Assembly (NCBI RefSeq): GCF_042684645.1
Contig: NZ_JBHULV010000052.1
Coordinates: 186,001 to 250,000, forward strand
Reading direction: 5' to 3'
DNA: 64,000 nucleotides
Origin: Pseudopedobacter alpinus
Lineage (GTDB): Bacteria > Bacteroidota > Bacteroidia > Sphingobacteriales > Sphingobacteriaceae
The notes under the pieces were generated by a model, which was not told the DNA's origin, ran no database searches, and saw only the letters and a list, made by a program, of their open reading frames with translations. Each line of letters begins with the position of its first letter. Position 1 is the first letter of the stretch. A program made the position numbers and the translations under genes. Of this stretch, positions 42,951 through 50,383 are shown piece after piece.

Positions 42951-43415
42951 ATGAACTTAGATTTAAGATGGGAACAACGATTTAGCAATTATAAAAAAGC
43001 TTTAAATCAACTCAATAATAATATTGATTATATTAAAAATACGTATCCAAACTTAAATTTTGAGTTCGAGATTGATGATGAGATGGTATCAAATGTTGCC
43101 GATATTCTTAAGCAAGGTTTAATACAAAGTTTTGAGTTTACCCACGAATTGGCTTGGAAGGTAATGCAAGATTTTGCCAAAGATCAAGGTAACCAAGAAA
43201 TAAGAGGGAGTAAAGATGCAACCAGATTTGCCGCCAAAGTTAATTTAATTACAAACGCCCAAGACTGGATGAACATGATTTTAAGTAGGAATGAATCATC
43301 TCATACCTATAACTCCGAAACAGCAAATGAGATTTTTTGTAATATTATGAAGTTATATTATCCGCTATTGATAGATTTTGAAATTAAAATAGAAAGCATT
43401 AGAGATGGTGAGTAA
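42951..43415 (+). CDS. HepT-like toxin (HEPN domain, HI0074 family)
   Basis: 154 residues, helical. R113-N-E-S-S-H118-T-Y120 fits the HepT catalytic RX4HXY motif exactly. The HI0074 family is the substrate-binding or toxin half of HEPN-MNT systems. It overlaps the nucleotidyltransferase gene by 11 bp, so the pair is translated together. HepT is an RNase or is itself modified by MNT with AMP. The pair is complete and intact. Confidence 0.9.
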   Translation: MNLDLRWEQRFSNYKKALNQLNNNIDYIKNTYPNLNFEFEIDDEMVSNVADILKQGLIQSFEFTHELAWKVMQDFAKDQGNQEIRGSKDATRFAAKVNLITNAQDWMNMILSRNESSHTYNSETANEIFCNIMKLYYPLLIDFEIKIESIRDGE

Positions 43416-43740
43416 GGAAAACTATTGTAAAGCAGAAGAAATTGGCTTATCTGAAATAGATTTGAATAAAATTAGAACTGTTTTTTCTGTCATTGAAAAT
43501 ATTGACCAAGTTTTACTTTATGGTTCTAGAGCAAAGGGAGATTTTAAAACATATTCCGATATCGATATTACCTTAAAAGGTGAAAATCTTGTTTTAGATA
43601 CCCAATTTAAAGTTGTTGAAGCTTTAGATGAATTATATTTACCTTATACTTTTGATGTAAGCATCTCATCACACATTAATAACTCAGGTTTATTAGATCA
43701 TATTGAAAGAGTTGGTTTAGTAATTTATCAAAAAGCTTAA
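43405..43740 (+). CDS. MNT-type nucleotidyltransferase (antitoxin)
   Basis: 111 residues, GTG/ATG-region start at 43405. G40-S41-x10-D52-x-D54 is the exact MNT motif GSX10DXD; the frame ends YQKA. MNT antitoxins AMPylate the HepT tyrosine in the RX4HXY motif. The downstream 100 bp hold no gene. Confidence 0.92.
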   Translation: MVSKENYCKAEEIGLSEIDLNKIRTVFSVIENIDQVLLYGSRAKGDFKTYSDIDITLKGENLVLDTQFKVVEALDELYLPYTFDVSISSHINNSGLLDHIERVGLVIYQKA

Positions 43741-43841
43741 GCCATCAACAAAAATAAGGTATTAATACACCGCCGGCGGAGGAATTCTAAATTATATCGC
43801 CAATTTTAAAATCATGTATTATGTTCAAAAAAAACTTAAAC

Positions 43842-44831
43842 CTATCTCAAAATCCTCTCAATCTCTTTCAACTCATTTTCCTCAAAAATAATATTGTCTA
43901 AAGCTGTTAAAGAATCTGCCAATTGTGCGGGTTTGCTTGCACCAACCAATACAGAAGTTACCCTGTCGTCTTTTAATAACCATGCTATTGCCATTTGAGC
44001 TAAAGTTTGTCCTCTTTCTTCGGCAATGGTATTTAAGATTTTTACCTTTTCAATTTTATCTGGTGTGGCATACTCCGCATTCAAAAAACCATGTTCTTTT
44101 GCCAAGCGGCTATCTTCTGGTATTCCTTTTAGGTATTTATTGGTTAATAAGCCTTGTGCCAGTGGAGAAAATGGGATGCACCCCACCTGGTACTTCTCTA
44201 AAGCATCTAACAAACTATCTTCTACCCAGCGCTCAAACATAGAGTATTTAGGTTGGTGAATGATGCAAGGGGTGCCTAAATCTTTTAAAATAGCTATCGC
44301 TTTTTCAAACTCTGGAGTTTTATAGTTACTTAAACCTACATAAAGTGCTTTGCCTTGGCGTACCACCAAATCCAACGCCGCCATTGTTTCTTCTAAAGGT
44401 GTTTCAGGGTCGGGGCGGTGGTGGTAAAAGATGTCCACATAATCTAATTTCATCCGCTTTAAACTTTGGTTTAGGCTAGAAACTAAATATTTTTTTGATC
44501 CCCAATCCCCATAAGGTCCTTCCCACATGTAATAACCCGCTTTGGTAGAAATAACTAACTCGTCTCTGTAATTCTTAAAATCTTGGTGTAAAATACGTCC
44601 AAAGTTTTCTTCTGCCGAACCTGCCGGTGGACCATAATTGTTTGCCAAATCAAAATGGGTAATTCCATTGTCAAAGGCTAATTTTAAAATGGCTTTATAG
44701 TTTTCATAAACATCAACATCGCCGAAGTTATGCCACAAACCTAAAGAAAGTGCAGGTAATTTTAATCCGCTATTGCCGCAATGTCGGTATTGCATCTCTT
44801 GGTAACGTTGGGCTTTGGCTATGTAAGTCAT
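43842..44831 (-). CDS. Aldo/keto reductase (YghZ-like)
   Basis: 329 residues from ATG 44831 (MTYIAKAQRYQEMQYRHCG), the start expected from the family; an upstream ATG would add seven residues. SGLKLPALSLGLWHNFG, ITHFDLANNYGPPAGSAEENFG and DYVDIFYHHRPD include the catalytic Asp, Tyr, Lys and His region. It resembles E. coli YghZ, an L-glyceraldehyde 3-phosphate and methylglyoxal reductase. Divergent from the HipBA-like pair. Confidence 0.9.
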   Translation of the reverse strand: MTYIAKAQRYQEMQYRHCGNSGLKLPALSLGLWHNFGDVDVYENYKAILKLAFDNGITHFDLANNYGPPAGSAEENFGRILHQDFKNYRDELVISTKAGYYMWEGPYGDWGSKKYLVSSLNQSLKRMKLDYVDIFYHHRPDPETPLEETMAALDLVVRQGKALYVGLSNYKTPEFEKAIAILKDLGTPCIIHQPKYSMFERWVEDSLLDALEKYQVGCIPFSPLAQGLLTNKYLKGIPEDSRLAKEHGFLNAEYATPDKIEKVKILNTIAEERGQTLAQMAIAWLLKDDRVTSVLVGASKPAQLADSLTALDNIIFEENELKEIERILR

Positions 44832-44924
44832 GTTTGATTTTATTTTTCGCAATTTAATTAAATGACTATAATATTCTAAAAATATTTTTTAATTATACTT
44901 AAGTCATTTTTTGTATGATATTTA

Positions 44925-44957
44925 ATTCAAAATATAATATTACTTAGTATTTTGAAT
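44925..44957. promoter_or_regulatory. Inverted and direct repeats ahead of hipB, candidate operator
   Basis: ATTCAAAATA (44925-44934) is perfectly inverted at 44948-44957. The overlapping 12-mer ATGATATTTAAT occurs directly at 44915-44926 and 44956-44967. The block lies about 85 bp ahead of the HipB-like start, where HipB operators are expected. Confidence 0.45.
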
Positions 44958-45041
44958 GATATTTAATGCATTTTTATATTGATAAATTAAAATTGTATAT
45001 TTGAATGTAAAAGCATACATTAAATATATTTTAATCACATT

Positions 45042-45407
45042 ATGAATGATAAATCATACAATAATTTAGTAGCCTCAACAGATAAAGCCATCACCACGCA
45101 AATGGGCAAGTTTGTGCAACACCATAGGGTAAAACAAAACCGCAGTCAGGATGATGTTTCAGCAGCTGCGGGCATTAGTCGTTCTACTTTAAGTTTATTA
45201 GAAAAGGATGGGCAAACAAGCTTAAATACTTTTATTAGGGTTTTAAGGGTTTTAGATTTGCTTTATGTGATTAATAATTTTGAGGTTTCAGATGAAATAA
45301 GTCCGCTTGCCTACGCAAAAATGAAAAAGAAAAGTCGTAAAAGGGCATCTAAGAAAAGCAATATCATCAATAATACTTTAAATGATAGCGAAGAATTATC
45401 ATGGTAG
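45042..45407 (+). CDS. XRE-family HipB-like antitoxin
   Basis: 121 residues. An HTH runs about 27-68 (HRVKQNRSQDDVSAAAGISR, with SRSTLSLLEKDGQ); the C-terminal tail is basic and ends in a serine- and asparagine-rich stretch. It overlaps the HipA-like kinase by 7 bp. It should bind DNA as a repressor and hold the toxin inactive. Confidence 0.85.
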   Translation: MNDKSYNNLVASTDKAITTQMGKFVQHHRVKQNRSQDDVSAAAGISRSTLSLLEKDGQTSLNTFIRVLRVLDLLYVINNFEVSDEISPLAYAKMKKKSRKRASKKSNIINNTLNDSEELSW

Positions 45408-46705
45408 ATATAGCAGAAGTTAAAATTTGGGGTTTGTTGGTTGGTGCTGTTAAATGGGATGCGCAATTACAGTTAGCAAGTTTTGAGTATGCACCAGATT
45501 TTTTAAAAAAAGGATGGGATTTAGCGCCTATAAAAATGCCGATTGGTAACGGAGCAAGAATTTATAATTTCCCAGAATTAAGAAAAAACAAAAACAATAC
45601 GGTTGATACTTTTAAAGGTTTACCCGGTTTATTAGCCGATGTTTTGCCGGATAGGTACGGTAACCAATTGATAAATATTTGGCTGGCACAACAAGGAAGG
45701 GCATTAAATAGCATGAACCCGGTAGAGCAATTATGCTTTATAGGTTCAAGGGCGATGGGCGCATTAGAGTTTAGGCCTGCTCAAATTGCTGAAAACACAA
45801 AAAATTTTGCCATACAATTAGATAGTTTGGTGGAGGTTGCACAAAGATTATTGACAGATAAAGAGGCTTTTAATACAAATTTAAGTGAAGATGATGAAAC
45901 GGCTTTGAGCCAAATTTTAAAAATAGGAACTTCTGCTGGTGGTGCAAGACCAAAAGCGGTAATTGCTTATAATCATTTAACTGGCGAGGTACGGTCTGGA
46001 CAAACAAATGTGCCTAACGGTTTTGAACATTGGTTAATTAAGTTAGATGGAGTTTATGATGCGCAATTTGGAGAAAGTAGCGGTTGGGGAAAGGTAGAAT
46101 ATGCTTATTATTTAATGGCCACTGCTTGTGGTATTGAAATGTCTGAATGTAAATTGTTAGAAGAAAACACAAGGGCACATTTTATGACCAAACGTTTTGA
46201 TAGAGAAGGGAATAATACGAAACACCATATTCAAACTTTATGCGGTATTCAGCATTTTGATTATAATAATTTGCAAAGCTATAGTTACGAACAAGTTTTT
46301 TTAACCATGCGATTGTTACGCTTAAGCTATCCAGAAGCCGAGCAAATGTTTAAAAGAATGGTTTTTAATGTTTTGGCTACCAATTGCGATGACCATACTA
46401 AAAACTTTTCTTTTATGTTGAAGCAGGGCGGTAAATGGCAATTGGCACCAGCTTATGATGTTTGTTATTCTTTTGATGCCAATAACGTTTGGGTAAACCA
46501 ACAAACATTAAGTGTGAATGGCAAATTTAAGAACATCAATAAAGAAGATTTGTTAACTATAGCCGAAGCTAACAATATCAAAAAAGCAGAGAAAATTATA
46601 GATGATATTAATAGTGAAATTAAGAAATGGCTCAATTACGCCAATGAAGTAGGTGTGAGGGATGATTTAAAAGAAACAATCCAGAAGAATTTGCATACTT
46701 TGTAA
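45401..46705 (+). CDS. HipA-like serine/threonine kinase toxin
   Basis: 434 residues, full length. The N-terminal HipA domain (LLVGAVKWD, FPELRKNKN, GLLADVLPDRYGNQLI) precedes the kinase: ATP-loop GTSAGGARPKAVIAYN (about 183-198), HWLIKLDG, FMTKRFDRE, catalytic NVLATNCDDHTKNFSF and metal motif LAPAYDVCYS. All the key aspartates are present, so it is probably active. HipA toxins phosphorylate glutamyl-tRNA synthetase or related targets; here the target is unknown. Confidence 0.9.
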   Translation: MVDIAEVKIWGLLVGAVKWDAQLQLASFEYAPDFLKKGWDLAPIKMPIGNGARIYNFPELRKNKNNTVDTFKGLPGLLADVLPDRYGNQLINIWLAQQGRALNSMNPVEQLCFIGSRAMGALEFRPAQIAENTKNFAIQLDSLVEVAQRLLTDKEAFNTNLSEDDETALSQILKIGTSAGGARPKAVIAYNHLTGEVRSGQTNVPNGFEHWLIKLDGVYDAQFGESSGWGKVEYAYYLMATACGIEMSECKLLEENTRAHFMTKRFDREGNNTKHHIQTLCGIQHFDYNNLQSYSYEQVFLTMRLLRLSYPEAEQMFKRMVFNVLATNCDDHTKNFSFMLKQGGKWQLAPAYDVCYSFDANNVWVNQQTLSVNGKFKNINKEDLLTIAEANNIKKAEKIIDDINSEIKKWLNYANEVGVRDDLKETIQKNLHTL

Positions 46706-46710
46706 TCAAA

Positions 46711-48183
46711 TCAGTCCTTGTTTAACAACCAATTTTCAGCTGCTTTTAATTCAGCATCAGTATCATCTTTTGTTTTCTCTACCACAACATCTGGCATTAT
46801 ACTGCTTAAGTAACGCTTTTTATTACGGTCGGCAGTTAAAGAAGTAGCTAAAACTAAAGCAGTACCGTTAGATAATCTAAAAATTCTATTTCCGGTAGTG
46901 TAACCACCTGTTGCTTGTCCAAATGTTTTTAAATTCGGTTTGCCAATAAAAGACATGGCGGTCATTTCGCCGCTACTACTGGTTTTTTTGCCAATTAATA
47001 CGGCCACATTTGGAGCTTTATGCTTTAATAAATAAGAATTTTTTAATTTTAATATGATAGAATTTTTACCAGTTCCTGTAGCTCCGTTTTTATAGAACCA
47101 TCTATTTTTAATATCCTCTTTAACGGTAGCTTTTATAAAATAACCTAAGGTGCCGTCACCAATTAACGGTCCAAGTCCAGCAATCATTGGGTACATATTT
47201 CCTCCTGTATTATCTCTTAAATCAACCACCCAGTTTTTTATAGGATTATTGTGTTCTAAATTTTTAATCAAATTTTGAATGGTGTCTGTAAATTGTAGAG
47301 AAACTGTTTTGTTGGTAGATGCAAATCCTGGGACATAAATATAACCTATTTTGCTTCCTAATAATTTGGCCTTAGGTTTAAGCGGATTTGAGTTTGTACG
47401 GGTATAATTATCTGCATTGGTTTTTGATTGTACAAATGAGTGATTGTCGCCAACTTTCCTCAACTGTTTGATTATGTAATCAGTCAAAACCTTTGCCTCA
47501 CTAATAGTATTTAATCCTTTAGCCAATTGCTGTAAATCTTTGTCAATTTGCTCCCAATTTAAAGAATCTGTATAAATAGAATTTGTTTTTACGATGGTTT
47601 TAAATTCTTTAACATAATTGCTTACCATTTGTGAAGCATCTTCAGCACTTTTTGCCGATTGCTCCAAATTAAAATCATCAAACCAAGCTGTTCCATCGCC
47701 ACTTACATAACCGCCAATTAAAAGTTTTTTAGCATTGGTATCAACGCTTAACACCAAATTGTATTTCTTCCAATCCGTATCTCCATTAACAAATAAGTCT
47801 TGCATTTCCGAGTTTTGAAAACCAATTTGTTTATCGTTTCTATCCCAAATTTGACACCACAATGCAGCGTTTCCTTTTAACGCTTGTGTTTTAATAAAAG
47901 CTGTTAGCTTAATGTTTTCTAATCTGTTAACAGAAATATTTATGATTTGTGAAAAAGGAACAAATTCTGTTTTTGATGTTTGTGTTCCAGTTATTTTTAA
48001 AGCATTAATACCGCTGTGTTTTGCAACTGTATCTAAGGTGTAACTGAAATTTGCAGGTGGTTTTATTCCCCAAATTAATGGCTTGTTTTGAGGTGTTGTC
48101 TGTTCAAAACCTGGGTTTAATATTTGGGATTTTGCAGAAAAAGCCGTAATTAAAAATGTGATGATGATTAAGGTAGTTTTCAT
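46711..48183 (-). CDS. S41 family secreted peptidase
   Basis: 490 residues with a signal peptide (MKTTLIIITFLITAFSAKSQ). The first 170 residues form a galactose-binding-like beta domain (PGFEQTTPQNKPLIWGIKPP), followed by a helical region and the S41 tail-specific peptidase core with IGYIYVPGFAS, WVVDLRDNTGGNMYPMIAGL and VLIGKKTSSSGEMTAMSF, where the SSSGE serine is the nucleophile. It cleaves periplasmic or surface proteins. It stands alone. Confidence 0.85.
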   Translation of the reverse strand: MKTTLIIITFLITAFSAKSQILNPGFEQTTPQNKPLIWGIKPPANFSYTLDTVAKHSGINALKITGTQTSKTEFVPFSQIINISVNRLENIKLTAFIKTQALKGNAALWCQIWDRNDKQIGFQNSEMQDLFVNGDTDWKKYNLVLSVDTNAKKLLIGGYVSGDGTAWFDDFNLEQSAKSAEDASQMVSNYVKEFKTIVKTNSIYTDSLNWEQIDKDLQQLAKGLNTISEAKVLTDYIIKQLRKVGDNHSFVQSKTNADNYTRTNSNPLKPKAKLLGSKIGYIYVPGFASTNKTVSLQFTDTIQNLIKNLEHNNPIKNWVVDLRDNTGGNMYPMIAGLGPLIGDGTLGYFIKATVKEDIKNRWFYKNGATGTGKNSIILKLKNSYLLKHKAPNVAVLIGKKTSSSGEMTAMSFIGKPNLKTFGQATGGYTTGNRIFRLSNGTALVLATSLTADRNKKRYLSSIMPDVVVEKTKDDTDAELKAAENWLLNKD

Positions 48184-48286
48184 ATTTATAAAAGTAAAAA
48201 ATGAAAATTCAAAAGCAATTAAAAACAGTTTTAAAGTTTAGATTGAAAACTTATTTGTGAGATAATTAAAGATTGCCTGTAATAAA

Positions 48287-48507
48287 AAATGCCGCTTTTT
48301 CAGGAGGGCACTGAAAAAGTCCTTGTGAAAAAATGTCGTATTAAACATTGAGAAAAAACGGCAGATAAGGCCTCTTAGAATCGGCTAATTGCAAAATAAA
48401 ATTTAGGAGATTGCGAATATCACAAAGAAAAGGGCTTATGGAATAAAAAATTCATAAGCCCTTTTTTAATGGGTAGGTTTTCAGTGCCCTCTTTTTCAGC
48501 GGCATTT
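48287..48507. repeat. 221-bp element with broken terminal inverted repeats (MITE-like)
   Basis: The left end (48287-48317) and the right end (48478-48507, reverse complement) share AAATGCCG outside and AGGGCACTGAAAA inside. Between them the left has CTTTTTCAG and the right has its exact reverse complement CTGAAAAAG, so a 9-bp core is inverted in one arm. CTTTTTCAG and CTGAAAAAG at 48295-48319 also form a perfect local hairpin. There is no ORF; it fills the gap between ettA and the S41 gene. Confidence 0.7.
48428..48465. terminator. Hairpin with T run inside the inverted-repeat element
   Basis: AAAAGGGCTTATG (48428-48440) pairs perfectly with 48453-48465, followed by further T residues. It may terminate transcription through the element. 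Confidence 0.65.
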
Positions 48508-48510
48508 CCT

Positions 48511-50190
48511 TTAAACAATCTTTCTATATTTGATCCTTTTTGGAGCAACATCACCTAAACGTTTCTTTCTGTTTTCTTCGTAATCAGAATAATTACCTTC
48601 AAAAAAGTAAACTTGCGAATCGCCTTCAAAGGCTAAAATATGTGTACAAATACGATCTAAAAACCACCTATCGTGAGAAATAACAACAGCACAACCACCA
48701 AAATCATCTAAAGCTTCTTCTAAAGCCCTTAAAGTATTAACGTCAATATCGTTTGTTGGCTCATCCAGTAACAAAACATTACTACCTTCTTTTAAAGTGA
48801 TGGCTAAATGCACACGGTTTCTCTCTCCTCCAGATAAAACACCAACTTTCTTTTGTTGGTCCGCACCGTTAAAGTTAAAACGAGAAACATACGCTCTAGA
48901 GTTGGTTACTCTATTGCCTAATTGCATACTCTCTAATCCACCAGTAATGTTTTCCCAAACAGATTTTTCAGCATCTAAGTCATCATGACTTTGATCTACG
49001 TAACCTAATTTTACAGTATCTCCAACCCTGAAAGTTCCGCTATCTGGTTGATCTTGTCCGGTAATTAAACGGAACAAAGTAGTTTTACCCGCTCCGTTGG
49101 GGCCAATTATACCAACAATTCCTGCTGGAGGTAAAGAGAAATTCAAATTATCAAACAAAACCTTATCACCAAAAGCTTTCGTCACATTGGTTGCCTCTAT
49201 TACCACATTTCCTAAACGTGGCCCCGGAGGAATAAACAGCTCTAATCTTTCTTCGCGTTCTTTAGTTTCTTCAGAAGCTAGTTTTTCGTAATTAGATAAA
49301 CGAGCCTTAGATTTAGCATGACGAGCCTTAGGAGCCATTTTACTCCATTCTAATTCACGCTCTAAAGTTTTCTGACGCTTACTTTCTGTTTTTTCTTCTT
49401 GTGCTAAACGTTTAGATTTTTGATCTAACCAACTGGTGTAATTCCCTTTCCAAGGTAAACCTTCGCCACGGTCTAATTCTAAAATCCAACCAGCAACGTT
49501 ATCTAAGAAATACCTATCGTGGGTAACAGCAATTACAGTTCCTGCATATTGTTGCAAATGCTGTTCTAACCAGTCAATAGACTCTGCATCCAAGTGGTTG
49601 GTTGGCTCATCTAATAATAAAACATCTGGTTGTTGTATCAATAAGCGACAAAGTGCTACCCTTCTACGTTCACCTCCTGACAAAGTGGCTATATTTGTAT
49701 CAGGTTCAGGGCAACGTAGAGCATCCATTGCTCTTTCTAACTTTGCATCTAAGCTCCAGCCATCCACAGCATCAATTTGATCTTGCAATTCGCCTTGTCT
49801 GTTCATTAGTTTATCCATCGCATCAGCGTTTTCATAAACCTCTGGCAAGCCAAATTTTTCATTGATCTCTTCGTACTCCTTTATAATATCAGTTATTGCT
49901 TTAGCGCCTTCTTCCACAATTTCTCTAACTGTTTTAGTTGGGTCTAATTGAGGCTCTTGGGCTAAATAACCCACGGTATAGCCTGGCGAAAAAACTACTT
50001 CACCTTGGTAAGCCTTATCTAAACCAGCAATAATTTTTAATACTGATGATTTTCCAGAACCATTTAAACCGATTACGCCAATTTTAGCTCCGTAAAAAAA
50101 AGATAAATAAATATTCTTTAAAACCTGTTTCTGAGGCGGATAAATCTTATTTACCCCAGCCATTGAAAATATTATTTTCTCGTCTGCCAT
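48511..50190 (-). CDS. ettA: Energy-dependent translational throttle protein EttA (ABC-F)
   Basis: 559 residues from ATG 50190 (MADEKIIFSM), the family start; a frame from 50232 adds 14 residues. Two ABC domains with GLNGSGKS and GPNGAGKT, signature LSGGERRRVALCR and LSGGERNRVHLAI, Walker B LLLDEPTNHLD and LLLDEPTNDID, and the ABC-F linker with its arm. It gates the ribosome E site when ATP is low. The downstream gene-free element starts 4 bp after the stop. Confidence 0.93.
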   Translation of the reverse strand: MADEKIIFSMAGVNKIYPPQKQVLKNIYLSFFYGAKIGVIGLNGSGKSSVLKIIAGLDKAYQGEVVFSPGYTVGYLAQEPQLDPTKTVREIVEEGAKAITDIIKEYEEINEKFGLPEVYENADAMDKLMNRQGELQDQIDAVDGWSLDAKLERAMDALRCPEPDTNIATLSGGERRRVALCRLLIQQPDVLLLDEPTNHLDAESIDWLEQHLQQYAGTVIAVTHDRYFLDNVAGWILELDRGEGLPWKGNYTSWLDQKSKRLAQEEKTESKRQKTLERELEWSKMAPKARHAKSKARLSNYEKLASEETKEREERLELFIPPGPRLGNVVIEATNVTKAFGDKVLFDNLNFSLPPAGIVGIIGPNGAGKTTLFRLITGQDQPDSGTFRVGDTVKLGYVDQSHDDLDAEKSVWENITGGLESMQLGNRVTNSRAYVSRFNFNGADQQKKVGVLSGGERNRVHLAITLKEGSNVLLLDEPTNDIDVNTLRALEEALDDFGGCAVVISHDRWFLDRICTHILAFEGDSQVYFFEGNYSDYEENRKKRLGDVAPKRIKYRKIV

Positions 50191-50383
50191 TTTTTCCTTT
50201 AATTGAGGTGCAAATATCGTTTTTTTGGTCAAATTCGAGTAATTATTCTCAAATACGAATCATTATTGGAGTTTTCAACGTATTTGGATATATTGTTGAT
50301 AAATACTAACAAAACAATCTGTTCGGTTTATAAAACAATTTTATACATTAGAACGTTCAACACATTAAGAGAAAGGTTTTATT

